64,000 bases of DNA from Doryteuthis pealeii (Eukaryota > Mollusca > Cephalopoda > Myopsida > Loliginidae): positions 82,252,356 through 82,316,355 of the forward strand of contig CM042152.1 in the NCBI GenBank assembly GCA_023376005.1, given 5' to 3'. A program made the position numbers and the translations under genes. Below the pieces are notes generated by a model. That model saw nothing but the letters and a program-made list of their open reading frames with translations. It ran no database searches and was not told where the DNA came from. Numbering within the stretch: the stretch's first letter is position 1; each line of letters starts with the position of its first letter. Below are positions 10,952-22,444 of this stretch, piece by piece.

Positions 10952-11191
10952 GTAGACAGAGTGGCCGATTGTCGGTATCAGCTGGACAGTGAGGAAGTCT
11001 ATCCCCTTCTCGCTAGTGCTAAACTAGGGAGATTGTGTCTGCGTCTGAAGTGGAGCTCCACACCTACCATCAGCTCTCCACTTTACCTCCCAGATCCAAG
11101 CTATGCTACTCATATGCTGAGTTGATGAGGGCCGGTTCTGAACCCAGAACCACAAGGTTCTGACCAGAATGCCCTGAGCTAAACTGGCCCT
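10952..11191 (-). repeat. SINE-A, full length, minus strand
   Basis: Reverse complement of SINE-A: tail first ('gtcggtatcagctggacag'), tRNA-like head at the right ('ctgagctaaactggccct'). It lies tail-out next to the plus-strand copy at 11212, giving a head-to-head pair of SINEs. Confidence 0.85.
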
Positions 11192-11211
11192 ATAAATATA
11201 GATAAGTACAA

Positions 11212-11456
11212 GGGTCAGGTTACTCAGTCGGTAGAGTGTTCGGCTAGAAACCACAAGGTTCCTAGTTCGATCCCGGTCCTCGCCAACTCAACGTATGAGT
11301 AGCACAGGGATCTGTGAGGTAAAGTAAGGAGCTGATGGTAGGTGTGGCGCTCCACCTGAGATGCCAAAAACAATCTCCTTGGTCTAGCGCTATTGAAAAG
11401 GGGATAGACTCCCTCGCTGACTAGCTGATACCAACTTTAGGCCGCCCTGACGACTT
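11212..11456 (+). repeat. SINE-A, full length
   Basis: Head 'tactcagtcggtagag', B box 'ggttcctagttcgatccc', tail 'gccgccctgacgactt'. It sits 20 bp from the inverted copy at 10952-11191, so the two could fold into a long hairpin. Confidence 0.85.
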
Positions 11457-11849
11457 ACAAGGGTAAATATTCTTGGTAAAATTAACTCTGATCACCAACT
11501 GGTACAAAAGGAAAAGACAAAATCTCAGACACTTATTTAGAGAAAAAAAATTTTTTTAAATAAAAAAATTCCTCATTTAAAATAAACAGATAAAAGAACA
11601 AAGAAAAAACTGATTAGTGAATACTTTTTGTAAATTCTTGTTTTGGCATATATATATATATATATATATACATATGCACACACACACTTCTATCAATATA
11701 TATTAATAACATTAATATATAATACATGGCCTATACTATTATCATACTAAGCTCATGGCCTGATGATCACATCGGTGAGAAACTGAGAGGCACCAAACAC
11801 TATTCACTATGCCATTCAAACTGTATATATATATATAAGTAAAGTTTAA

Positions 11850-11917
11850 ATTGTTTAAACTTTACTATTTGCTCTACTTAGGTATCAAGCACTTTTTACA
11901 TTTCAGCTTTAGACAAT

Positions 11918-11959
<42 letters not shown>

Positions 11960-12117
11960 AACATTTTTTTGAATTTTAAATTCATTCTTTTGGTATAATG
12001 TTAATTGATCAGACAATCTTGGTCTTATCTCCAGCTGAAGTTTTGTAGTATATTTTTACTAACAAATTATTTTTTTTTTTTCTTACCGCAAGGGTTTACT
12101 AATAGGATTAGTATATA

Positions 12118-12125
<8 letters not shown>
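11850..12125 (-). mobile_element. Composite foldback module, copy 2 (reversed, palindrome mostly lost)
   Basis: Reversed blocks in order: 'tttgctctacttaggtatc' then 'aagcactttttacattt'; TA tract; 'cttttggtataatgttaatt'; 'tctccagctgaagtttt'; 'cgcaagggtttactaatagg'. Only a short palindrome remains at the left ('agtttaaattgtttaaact'). Confidence 0.65.

Positions 12126-12160
<35 letters not shown>
12111..12160. repeat. (TA)n microsatellite
   Basis: Long TA run following the composite module. Confidence 0.9.
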
Positions 12161-12162
<2 letters not shown>

Positions 12163-12354
12163 AATTAATCAATGAAAGTTACTTTGTAATTATACTTCAA
12201 CTTAGAGACTTCATTTTTTTTTCTTTTTTAAAAGTTCGAACTATCTAAATTCTTTATCATACTATCAAATTTATTTGAAAAAGAATTGATTTTGAATGAT
12301 TACATGTAACTATTTCTTAATGGACATTCATTGTATTTCTATAAACACATTTTT

Positions 12355-12725
12355 TTATTTAACCCATAGATGGAACCCTAACAGGTACTACCAATCCGGG
12401 GTCAGAGTAGACTTGGTAGCAATAGTGATGAAGGGGTGCTTCACATTCCCCAAACCTCCAGAACTGGAACCTCACCATCAGATAGAGTTTAACGTCATTC
12501 CCAGGACATGAAGACACTCAGCCACCACCTTCTAGCACGTACATGATAAAAAGTGTTAGGACTTGTCATAAGGGCAATAAGATTGAGACAATTGAGGTGC
12601 TAGGGCTTGACGTGACTGGCCAATTGATTGGAGGGGCCTTTTCGACATCTTGTCTAGTCTAAGGGCCAAATTGGAGTATTGCATGTCATGGACAACTTAT
12701 TCACCAGGATTCCATACTTAAGCAT
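12355..12725 (+). repeat. Repeat C
   Basis: From 'ttaacccatagatggaaccc' to 'ccaccaggattcc'. The final 3' segment (cagccaacagg...) is absent. It continues into a sequence without matches elsewhere. Confidence 0.7.
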
Positions 12726-12729
12726 CATT

Positions 12730-13260
12730 ATTCTGACTTATTCAGTTACTTTTTCTCAAAACTGGGACACTTTTTTTGTCTTCTCCATTAAATTTTCCCT
12801 TCTTCAAAAAAACAAGGAAACTGGAACTGGTATGGAATTGGAGTTCACTTTCCAACCAAGGTTGGATGCTCATCACCTCATACTAAATATTCTTGAGAAA
12901 GGGAGGAATCCACTTCTCCAGCTAGAGCTAAAATATCAAGACAGACTGGGCTCTCAAGCCTTAATAAAATCTAGAACAAGTGCAATTCTAAATTCAAACC
13001 CACTACAAACATGTCATAGTTTAGTATGCCAGGGTAAGGCTCATTACTATCCAAGTTTTATAGAACTCGGGAAAAATCTTGAGCCCTACAGTAGACTTAT
13101 ATATATTATCATTATTATTATTTCTAAACTAACGTTGTGGAAAAACAACAAATAATTCAGTTTGCAAATAAAGAAAAGACCATCAAACCCATATTGTTTA
13201 AAAATAATCATCTTTATTGTAATGAAAGAAAAAAAGAAAAACACTGAAGGAGTGTTCTAA
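12730..13260. other. Unassigned sequence with a decayed SINE-B-like part
   Basis: Between 12880 and 13000 there are loose SINE-B echoes ('attcttgagaaaggg', 'cagactgggctc'). A plus-strand open stretch through 12679-13152 runs across Repeat C and this decayed sequence, so I do not call it a gene. Confidence 0.35.
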
Positions 13261-13308
13261 GTTACATATGTAGAAAGTGCTTAATAAGCTAAGTAGAGCA
13301 TAATTCTA

Positions 13309-13416
13309 AGGACCTAAATGAGTCAGACACTACCTACCTAGGTTTCACCTGAATGGTTCATCAGGAGAACCGTTCAGGTGAAACCTAGGTAGGTAGTTTC
13401 TGACTCATTTAGGTCC
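13309..13416. mobile_element. Foldback, 'cctaggtaggtag' family
   Basis: A near-perfect inverted repeat of about 50-bp arms ('gacctaaatgagtcaga' against 'tctgactcatttaggtc') with a very short loop. The minus-strand centre reads CTGATGA, a 3-bp stem (ACC/GGU), GAAA, then ACCTAGGT, a hammerhead-like arrangement discussed in the findings. It is flanked by a TA tract. Confidence 0.8.
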
Positions 13417-13474
13417 ATATATATATATATATGAGGAAAATGGGATTGGAATGAATCCAACAGAATGAGGTAAA

Positions 13475-13609
13475 ATAAAGGAATGAAAGAACAAAACTGT
13501 GTAGTATATTTCGCTGGAATGTAAAATGTCAATAAAAGCTGAGGAAGCGGAATCTAACATTCCAGCGAAATATACTACACATTTTTGTCTGAGTTTTGTT
13601 CTTTCATTC

Positions 13610-13615
<6 letters not shown>
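13475..13615. mobile_element. Foldback element beside a TA tract
   Basis: The arms 'aaaggaatgaaagaacaaaa' and 'ttttgttctttcattccttt', plus 'gtgtagtatatttcgctgga' and its complement, are separated by a loop of about 30 nt. The right arm runs into (TA)n at 13613-13654. Confidence 0.8.
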
Positions 13616-13658
<43 letters not shown>

Positions 13659-13659
13659 G

Positions 13660-15110
13660 GATATTTCAAAGTGGTCACTATAATGGCATTATGGGTAAAA
13701 GACTCAACTCCAAAGATGAAGCTATGCAAACCAGGAAGACTTCAAATAAGTAACTGTCTATAAAACAGCATTTTGACCATATCTATTTGACAGTTAATAT
13801 TGTACAATTTATTTGGAATTAATTTTGTCCCACCTGAGATGCCTATAAAATAACTCAAATGCTTTTTGGGGAAACTGATTTGCAAACACTACATATCTAA
13901 AAGTTGCGTATGATTTTACAAATGGATATATTTTACAAAATTATCTTTACCACTCAAAAAGAAAAAGGCTATAAAACAATTTTTTTAAAAACTCTTGCAA
14001 TATGAAATCAAGCATTAAATAAGTAAAAAGACCCAGAAAGACCAAAAAAAACAAAACAAAATGACCTAAAGATGAAATATCAAAAAAATGAGATTAAAAA
14101 AACAGGCGTTAACAATTGATTTTTTGTTTGAAAGAACATAGAAAAAAAAAATGAAATATATTTGGACAAGATAACAACATCGGATAAATATGCATCTTTC
14201 AATTGTATTGAGAAAGAAAAAAAAAAAAAAAAAAGCCCAGATTGATGAATTTTTCAGATGAAAAATGTTTAAATCACAACATTCACTTTGTAAAAATAAC
14301 ATCTATTAGGTTGATTGATTGATTGATTTTAATGGCATATCAACCCGCCTGGGGTTATGTCATGTCTAACGGTTAGGAGTATATATGTTGTGTATTTATA
14401 TTTATACTTTTTAGTAATTGGTTTTAACAATGTGTTAGCACCATTGGTGATTATGTTGTATGGTATTGATTAGGTTCATGTCTATATTCTATGGTATAAT
14501 TTTATTTCCCTCAAAAAGGACAGAATGTCCTCCATGTCGACATTTTCAAATAGATCTTTCATATTGTTTGCATTAAAATAATGGTTTTTGATGTGAGAAA
14601 AAAAAAAACCTTTGAGGGTGTTTTTATCGACAAGTTAACACTATATATATATATATATATATATAATGTGGTAAGGATAAATGAAAAGTGGACAAAAAGG
14701 AATAACTCAAAACAAATAAATGTGGAGATATATTTCATTCCGTGTTAAGCGGTATTTCTTCTGTCAGTTTATTAAAGCATTGTACATACATTTGTATTTA
14801 TAGAAGAGAAAGTGAGTGGGTAGGGGAGAGTTTGGTGAGTGATTCAGGATGGAAAGGAATGGTTAGTGAGGATTTGGTTGGTCAGAGGACATCTATCATG
14901 GAAAAAAATCATTAAAAATTGAACAAATGATAGAATCATTTAGTAAAACCCATAGTTCAACTCTTGTAGTTTTATTTTTTTTTTTTATGTCCATTTTGAC
15001 TATTGCATTTCAACAAGACTGCCATCTTTGTTGTTACATGACTTTATAGACATCCTGTGTATTATCATCCAATCAATATCCTTACTCTCCCTTATCAGTT
15101 TATCTATAGG
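13660..15110. other. AT-rich sequence without genes
   Basis: Contains homopolymer runs, a TA tract (14642-14665) and one half of a foldback-like unit near 14700-14790 ('gtggagatatatttcattcc', 'tgttaagcggtatttcttc'). No exon-like segment was recognised. Confidence 0.4.
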
Positions 15111-15117
15111 ATTTTAG

Positions 15118-15302
15118 GTCTTTCCTATAAGTCTAACATGATCAAAGGGGAACCACTCTTGACTGAGAAATTATTCATTTATTGATTGATCTACTAGGAA
15201 AAAAGAAGTTAGGTGTTAGGGTTAGGGTTAGTTTAATGGGAAAATAAATAAATAATTTATCAGTCAAGAGTGGTTCCCCTTTGATCATGTTAGACTTATT
15301 GG
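15118..15302. mobile_element. Foldback with telomere-like loop, copy 1
   Basis: The arms 'taagtctaacatgatcaaag' and its complement pair over about 45 bp. The loop contains GGTGTTAGGGTTAGGGTTAG followed by 'tttaatgggaaaataaa'. The same loop sequence with different arms occurs at 35400-35602, and a shorter form at 50938-51178. Confidence 0.8.
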
Positions 15303-15660
15303 AAAGAACTGGATTTAAAATAAAAATTAAAAAAAGAAGAAAAAAAAAAGGCCATCTCTCAAGAGATTTCTGCTCTTTAGAAAAATTCATCAAAATGGAT
15401 TTTTATATTTGTTTACAAAATCCTTAAAATTGATCAATAAAGTTTGAAAGTGGAGAATATGTTTAGAATATTAAATTTCAGACAATAATGATAATAAAAT
15501 TTATATGAAACATCATTTTCTCTAGGAATCTCTCTACTGAACAAATGTGCTTGAAAACCAATTGAAAAATCATTGCAATAAAATATAGACGGATGTAAAC
15601 AATTGCAACCCTGAATATGTTTCAATTTAAATGTACAGGTGATATGCAAGAATACACTAC

Positions 15661-15672
15661 TACTACTACTTG
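15661..15672. repeat. (TAC)n tract at the LINE 3' end
   Basis: A short trinucleotide run that abuts the 3' end of the minus-strand LINE fragment. Simple 3' tails of this kind are usual for some non-LTR elements. Confidence 0.6.
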
Positions 15673-16243
15673 CTGTCCATCGTATCCGATGATGACACCA
15701 CGCGAATCATTTTCCTCCAATTTAATCGGTCTCTGGTTGCGTCTTGCCAACTGCCTATGGGGATATTAAAGTCCTTCAGGTTTCTTTTTATGTCTTTGTA
15801 CCTGAGCTTTGGTCTACTGATTCTACATGATCCCTCTCTCAGTTGAGAGTACAGAATCTGCTTTGGTAGTCTGTCATCCCAAAGTCTGTTTAAGTGGCCA
15901 GCCCATCTCAGGTTGCGCTGGACAAGTATTTGTGCATGCCAGGGAGTCCAGTTCTCTTCAGGATGGTCCTGTTTGAAAAATGTTGCCACCACCTAACATT
16001 TAATATGCTGCGCAAGTGACGCATGTAGTAGACATGTAGTCTATGCGCATCTACTTTGTATATCGTCCAGGCTTCTGCACCGTACAGGAGAGGACTATGG
16101 CGTGGTATACTGCACATTTAGTTTTCAATGAGATGTCTCTGTTGAACCAGACTCGCCTCTTCAGCCGACCAAATACTTTGAAAGCATTTGAAATTTGGAG
16201 ATCAAGCTCTGCATTGAGTCTATTGTTGATGGCATTACTTCCA
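15664..16243 (-). pseudogene. Non-LTR retrotransposon, C-terminal ORF2 remnant (family 1)
   Basis: Read on the minus strand in broken frames it gives LLYGAEAWTIYKVDAHRL, NLRWAGHLNRLWDDRLPKQ and DFNIPIGSWQDATRDR, which are typical of the region after the reverse transcriptase core in many animal LINE polyproteins. Frames shift between segments, so it is dead. It stops at a simple (TAC) tail. Its 5' boundary joins a short piece of Repeat C (16245-16305). Confidence 0.8.
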
Positions 16244-16244
16244 G

Positions 16245-16305
16245 GTCCACTCTGACCCGGAGTGATAGTACCTGTTAAGGTCCCATCTATGGGTTAAAAA
16301 TTAGT
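16245..16305 (-). repeat. Repeat C, 5' fragment on the minus strand
   Basis: The complement reads 'aacccatagatgggacctta' then 'aggtactatcactccggg', the start of Repeat C. It joins the LINE remnant directly. It is the only clear minus-strand Repeat C piece in the window. Confidence 0.6.
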
Positions 16306-16394
16306 TTTTAAAAAAGTGGAATACCTAACAAGAACAAATAAAACAAAAACTTCTAAGGTATTCAACTTTTTTCTTCTTTTTTTAAACTAATTAA

Positions 16395-16824
16395 ACAGCA
16401 AAAGTTGTGTGTTGGTATAATGAATATCGATACCAAAAACTAGATCTCTTACTTGCACCATTGTTTGAGGAAATAGCATCAAAAATTGTCTAGTAAAATA
16501 CACCAACAATCCTCATTTTCACAAAATTTAGCCTAGAAATTGATTAGAAAATACAGCAATTTCAATATCTAAAACAGAAAAGATTGTCATTTTAAACGAA
16601 ATGAATAAGATAACTAGAATTGAAAATATTCCCACCAATACCTCCAATATGTTGCTTTTTACCTAATAATTAAGCTGTAACAGTGATAACATTTTAAAAG
16701 ATTGAAATCTATTTCCTCAAATGAAGGTAAAGTTTTGAAGAAAAATATTTTTGTTGTAATTCTTTGTTAATTTGCAACTTTTGCCACATGGGAAACGTTA
16801 CAGTTCCAAAATCAACCTACCCTA
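16395..16824 (-). repeat. Unnamed repeat D, minus-strand copy
   Basis: Homologous over about 430 bp to the plus-strand element at 47760-48267. Shared anchors are 'agcaaaagttgtgtgt', 'tttgaggaaatagcatcaa' and 'gttccaaaatcaacctaccc'. The other copy has inverted ends, so this is likely a TIR element. Confidence 0.6.
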
Positions 16825-16984
16825 ATGCACATACACTGTACCCAGGTCAAAATATATGAGAAATGTTGAAGAATAGTATACCTTATATTCATAATTTAAA
16901 AAAAAAAAGTTAAATACCAAGTTGTCAATATGTTATTTACATAACACATGGCAGGTTATGAAATGTAAGTATCCATTTAATGAG

Positions 16985-17130
16985 TTCATATAAGATTGGA
17001 ACGAAAGTCTTGTTCGATACAAAGTAACATTTATTTAACCAATAAAAACAACATGTAAATTGAGAAATATATAAATAAAACATCATTTTTTTGTATTGGA
17101 CAAGACTTTCATTCCAATTCTATATTAGGA
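16985..17130. mobile_element. Foldback element
   Basis: Left arm 'aagattggaacgaaagtctt' and right arm 'aagactttcattccaattct' pair imperfectly. A 'ttgttcgatacaaa' and 'tttgtattggacaa' pair extends the stem. Confidence 0.65.
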
Positions 17131-17499
17131 TGAAAATCACGAAATAAAATTTTTATATTTGATTAAAAAAAACAAAAAAAACAACAACACCAAAAAACAA
17201 ATGTTGAACCGAATTAGAATGAGGATAGCAAAAAACAAACAAAAAAACAAACAAAAAAAAACAACAACAGTTAAACAAACAAAAACAATAAAAGTAATAC
17301 ATACATACAAATACTCACTCACACAAAGCAATGAAGGGGGGGGTACCAATTTAAGGTATTGATGGATAAAAATCTCATCTAAATTAAGGGGGAGGAATAT
17401 GGATAATTGTCGGACTGCTTAAGAGAGCTGACCCCCCCCCACCATCAAAACAACACATGACAAGAGGATCATGGGTAAAAAAGAGAAGGGAAATGTGGA

Positions 17500-18160
17500 T
17501 TGAGTTGTGCTTTGTTTTTTGGGTTTTTTTTTTACGGCATATCATCCACAGTGGGTTATTTAATGCCAACAAAGTTTTGAAAGATTTGTAGCGATAGTTT
17601 GGAATCTTTTAAATTCAATGTTTTTGTAAACAAATTTTCTGTTTAAACCCTAAAAGGTACTACCACTCTGGGTCAGAGTGGATCTGGGAGTAATGGTGAT
17701 AAAGGAATGCTATACATTCCCCAGAAATAGAACCTCACCATCAGTTAGAGTTTAACATCATACCAAAGACATTTGTTTTGTTTTATGGCATATCATCCAC
17801 AGTGGGTTATTTAATGCCAGCAAAGTTTTGAAAGATTTGTAGTGATTGTTTCAAAGAAAGTTTTCTAAACTCAATTTTATTTTTGTAAACAAATTTTCTA
17901 TTTAACCCATAGATGGAATCCTAACAGGTACTACCACTCCGGGTTAGAGTGGACCTGGGAGCAATGGTGATGAAGGGGGGCTCCACATTTCCCAAACCCC
18001 CATGAAAACCCACATCCACCACCCTCTAGAACCCATATGATAAAAAGGGTTAAGGCTTGCCATAAGGACAATGGGGTCGGGACAATCATATAGGTTCTAG
18101 GGCTTGACTAGCTGATTGATTGAAGGGTGCCTCTCCGACCGGCTGTCTAACCACTATTTT
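17500..18160 (+). repeat. Repeat C, two partial copies in tandem
   Basis: Each copy has the leader 'atggcatatcatccacagtg' with 'ttatttaatgcca' (17535, 17795), then 'gtaaacaaattttct' and the Repeat C start ('aaccctaaaaggtacta' at 17644, 'aacccatagatggaatcc' at 17903). The first copy is truncated after 'gagtttaacatcatacc'; the second continues to 'ctgattgattgaagggtg'. The leader is therefore part of the family. Confidence 0.65.
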
Positions 18161-18164
18161 TAGT

Positions 18165-19215
18165 ATCACTTACCTTTCAAAAAAAATCTTTCATTAAAAC
18201 CCGTCTTTATTAAGGTAAATAACTTTAAAAGATGAAACATGAGAAAGGCCAAAGAAAGCATCAACTGAAATGTAGTGATAAAAACAATAAGGATAAGGAT
18301 ATTAGTCTTTGCAAGTGAATTAATGATATTTCTTCTCAGAAATTGAGACACAGGGAAACTGTTTGTGAGGCTATTGACAACACTGTGGTATTTGTTGTTC
18401 ATACCCTGCACACACCTCACAGCTACACTCAGTCTTGGCAGTCATTTCTGATGGAGCTCCCAATGAACATTAATACCAAGTGTGAAGTTCGTTAAATTCA
18501 GTTTTAGAATGCAAAATGCATTAAACCAATTAAAGAAAGTGTATGGCGAGTCGTGCATGGATGTCAAAGAAGGAAAGAAAGCAGAACAAAAGAGGAAAGA
18601 GAAGGAAAGAAAGATGAACAAATTTGTTTTCCAATCTTTTAGGATTTACTCTTCCATCCCTTATTGCTACCACAGAAAATGTTCAGTTACTTTCCTCCTT
18701 TTTCCATTTCCCTGAACAATTTAACCGCAGTTAAAAGAATTAGCCAATTGGCAATTAGTCAGTTTATATTTTCAAGAAAACATTTGTGGAAAATGAAAAT
18801 ATTAAAGTGAAAGTTATATAATCCAATAATGAAAAAAACTACAACACAAAAAGAGGAATTACTTTTATTAGAATTATCAAGTGATGAATTAGAATTATCA
18901 AATTATGAATAAGAATATTCATTTTATTTTTGTTTTGAAAAATACATCTTGAGGATGCCTCATCAGTTATGTTTTTGGGGTTTGGTTTTTTTTTTTTTTT
19001 TGGTATTATACCTCCTAGCCAAAGGACCCATCCGAGATTGATCATGTCCTAGCTTGCATCCAACATTGGTGTTTTTTCAGCCCTTCCTTCATTGCAACCA
19101 GCTAATTTTAAATAGTTTTAGGCTTCATCCTTAATTTCACCACTGATCTCAAATTAATCTTCTCCGAAAACTATTGTATTAATTTAATGAATCATTATTT
19201 TCAATATTCTAGCAT
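18165..19215. other. AT-rich sequence, no gene recognised
   Basis: Several short open frames are present but none is splice-bounded or recognisable. I see no repeat copies here, so it may be unique intronic or intergenic DNA. Confidence 0.4.
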
Positions 19216-19223
19216 CTAAATCA

Positions 19224-19432
19224 GTGGTTCACAACCAGGGTCCATATGGACCCCATTGACCATATAACATATCTTTCGGTTCAGGCAAGCAAGAAATATT
19301 TAATTATAAAAATGTAATAGGATTTTTAAACACTGAATGGCTGGGGGGGGGGGTCACCAGAGTAAAATACAAATCAATGAGGTCCATGTTACTTAATTAA
19401 AGAGCTTAGAAAATTAAGGGTTGCAAAGAACC
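19224..19432. mobile_element. hAT-like MITE
   Basis: The left end CAGTGGTTCACAACC and the right end, whose complement is 'ctggttctttgcaaccc', are imperfect inverted repeats of the hAT type. The interior includes a G run at 19344. No exact 8-bp duplication could be confirmed. Confidence 0.5.
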
Positions 19433-19439
19433 AGTTTTA

Positions 19440-20290
19440 GTAAAAGTAAATTATGGATGAAAAAGAAAGAAATATTTTGGAAGGAAGAATCTGGCTTGAT
19501 GCATATTGAATTGTTTGGTTAAAATTCCAATGTACTTATATAATACAATATAAAAATATACAATGGAATTAAAATATACAGAAATAAGTAGGGAATGAGG
19601 TAAGAAAAATAATCAGCTGATTAACGGTAATTATAAAAGTTGGATCGAATATTCGAAGTGAAGGACGGAAAGGGAATGGAGCAGTAAGCACGATGCCAAC
19701 CTTTTAGTCTAACAGAGAAGCAGCCGGCTTTTCTTTCTTTCTTTCTTCTCCCAAATTTGACAGTTAACTTACAGGCAGGAACATCATTAGTTTACAAGCT
19801 CTAATTATGCTGTTATTATAAACATCTCTATATTTCTCTCTGTGTGGTCGACTACTACAGACAATCAGATGACCAAATAAATTTGTTGAGAAAAAAGATT
19901 TGCACTCAAGTTTGTTGTTAAAAGCCAGCACAGAGTTACAGAGATCTTAGTTTAAGAGTCATTTTCACACAAAGAAACAAGCCTATTTATAAGAAACAAA
20001 GATCTAGTATGTTACAGTCTATAGGTAATAAACCACTTATCAGAGTATGGTTCTCAGCCTTCATTCATTGATATGCCTCATAAAAAAAACTTTGAGTAAA
20101 GGCTGAAACGTCAGCATAACCGGTAGGTAATAGATTAATTCAAATATTCATTTGAAAATATAATTATAAACGCAACATATCATTTGTTGAGAAAAGCTCA
20201 GAAATTTCTTCACACCAATTTAAAAGTTAGGGATTTTGTTATGTTTTTACATAGAAATAAAATACAGAGCACTGAATAAAAATGCAAGAC
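19440..20290. other. Unassigned, apparently unique sequence
   Basis: Few repeats. Near 20070-20115 is the phrase 'ggctgaaacgtcagc', a remnant resembling the centre of the foldback families. No exon was recognised. Confidence 0.4.
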
Positions 20291-20295
20291 CAGGT

Positions 20296-20508
20296 TGTTG
20301 GAAATTAACAAAGGTTTATTTAACACAGGGCAGAGAATGCTTCTAGCCTAAAAGTGACTTAATTAACTCAACCGTGTGTACATGTATCCTGACCGCACGA
20401 ACCCCAATCCAAAAGTGTCTCGGCAGAGACCCCACTTCCGGGTTTCCCATCATACACCTACTGATCAAGGGCAGTAACTCTAGATTTTGTTAGGCCCCAG
20501 ACCTAACA
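20296..20508 (-). mobile_element. Solo-LTR-like segment (213 bp)
   Basis: On the minus strand it begins TGTTAGG and ends CCAACA, giving TG...CA ends with a short inverted repeat. It is GC-richer than its surroundings and carries AATAAA about 30 nt before its 3' end. No matching second LTR or target duplication was seen, so the call is structural and moderate. Confidence 0.45.
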
Positions 20509-20999
20509 GATTTGAATTATTAAAAGTGAAAAAAAAAACAAAAAAAAAAACTAACCTGCAGGGGAGAGTTTTTATAAGGATGACCGAATTATAGAAACCA
20601 GAAAATATGAGGCATTTTTCAAAAACTGAGACTCACAGAACCCAACTAAATTTATCAACTTTCACTCTTTAAGTGAATATCAAAAACAGAAAATTAAAGA
20701 AAAAGAAAAAAAAATACAAAAAACAATTTCATAAAAATCAAAATATTCTTTCCAAATATGAATAATAAAATATTTTTTCAGGCATTGAGAAAAAAAAAAC
20801 CCATTTCATTAAACACAAGTATATTTTGAATTTATATTTTCTCAAAATTCAATAATTTTCATCTTCATACAGAATTGGTATTAACAAAATAATGAACTTA
20901 AACTTTAGAATAAAGGATGTCTAATAATAAAACTGCCCCTTTTTTTTGCAGCTGAATCCTTGATGGTATTGATAATTAGGACATAATTTATGGATTTTT

Positions 21000-21274
21000 T
21001 AAAGGTTTCTTTGTTTTGTTTTATGGCATATTAAACACGGTCGGTCATTTAATGCCATCAAAGTTTTGAAAGATCATAGCAATAGTTTGGTAGAAAATTT
21101 TTTTAAACTCATTTGTTTTTTTGTAAACAAATTTTCTATTGAACCCATAGATGGGACCCTAACAGGTACTACCACTCCTGGTCAGAGTTAACCTGGGAAC
21201 AATGGTGATGAAGGCGTGCTCCATATTCCCCAGACTTCCAAATCTGGAACCTCACCATCAGATAGAGTTTCCAA
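21000..21274 (+). repeat. Repeat C with leader, truncated
   Basis: Leader 'gttttatggcatattaaac' then 'gaacccatagatgggaccct' to 'ccatcagatagagttt', where it is cut by the start of the duplicated block. Confidence 0.65.
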
Positions 21275-21563
21275 GCAGATGAAATCGCAGAAAGGAGGAG
21301 AAAGGAGAAAAGCATGGTAGAGCTAATACATAGGAAAAGAGATCGTTCAGAGAGTGAAACAACCCTTGACCAATGGTCATATGTAAGGTGGAAGTAAATA
21401 AAGCTTATCTAACAGTTAAGCGCGTCTACAATTACCAACAGGTGTAAAGAAAATTGCAAACCTAACAAGTCAACCCACCCACTGAGCAAAAATATTTCAA
21501 ATTATATTGCTGAGACTGAAACCAGAACCCTGTGTAAGATACAGCTACTTTATTACAGACAAC

Positions 21564-21596
<33 letters not shown>

Positions 21597-21679
21597 TTCT
21601 TTGGTATCATCCGACAACAGGGGACTACGAAACGGAATAAGATAGGAGGGGAGTGAAAAACAATATCATGGAGATTTTA

Positions 21680-22250
21680 GAAAAAGAGAGAGAGAGAGAG
21701 AGAGAGGGGGGAGAGAGGAGGAAATAACAAAGAGAGAGAGAAGGGAAAGAGACAGAGAAGAGAGGGAAGAGAGAGAGAGGAGAGAGAGAAGAGACAAAGA
21801 GAGAGGAGACAAAGAGACAAAGAGAGAGACAAGAGAGAGAGAAGAGACAAAGAGAGAAAGAGGGAAGAGAAAAGAGAAGAGGGGAAGAGAGAGAGAGGGG
21901 GAAGAGAGCAGAGGAGAGAGAGGGAAAGCAGACGCAGAGAGAGAGAGGGAAAAGAGAGAGAGGGAAAAGAGAGAGAGAGGGGGAGACAGAGAGAGAGAGA
22001 GGGAGACAGGAGAGAGAGAGGTGAGACAAAGAGACAACGAGAGAGAGAGCACAGAGACTAGAGAGGCGACAGAGAAGAGAGAGAGAGAGAGAGAGAACAA
22101 AGAGACAGAGAGGGGAGACAAGAGACAGAGAAATGGGAGAGAGAGGGAGGAGAGAGAGGGAAGAGATAGAGAGATAGAGAGAGAGGGAAAGAGACAGAGA
22201 GATGGAGAGAGAGAGATAGAGAGAAGAGAGAGAGAAGAAGAGAGTCTACA
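21680..22250. repeat. GA-rich microsatellite tract
   Basis: About 570 bp of degenerate (GA)n with GGGA and ACA interruptions, matching 29505-30085 in copy B. The complementary strand reads as long Ser/Leu-rich open frames, which are artefacts of the repeat. Confidence 0.9.
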
Positions 22251-22444
22251 TCTCCCACTCAAACAAAGGATATTGTTTAACTATTGTTGTAGATTTAAAA
22301 AACAAAGAACAAAAAAAAGGAATAAAAAGAGGTTCACGTGGTCAAACCGCAAGGAGTGACCAGACTTGTCATTTCATAAAGCACGGAGAGAGTAAAGAGA
22401 ATAATGAAAATTGCATATTCTTTTTCTTTCTTTCTCGTTAAATC

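Noticed and set aside
12679..13155. 158-codon plus-strand open frame
   Set aside because: It begins inside Repeat C and passes through SINE-B-like remnants; there is no conserved protein signal.
15208..15232. Interstitial telomere or chromosome end
   Set aside because: Only three to four units, located in a foldback loop; the same loop occurs at two other sites.
20085..20115. A further hammerhead candidate around 'ggctgaaacgtcagc'
   Set aside because: The CTGANGA half is destroyed and no helix I or III can be drawn.
21625..22262. Open minus-strand frames up to about 198 codons, Ser/Leu-rich
   Set aside because: They follow the (GA)n tract exactly, are open in several frames at once and have no protein features.
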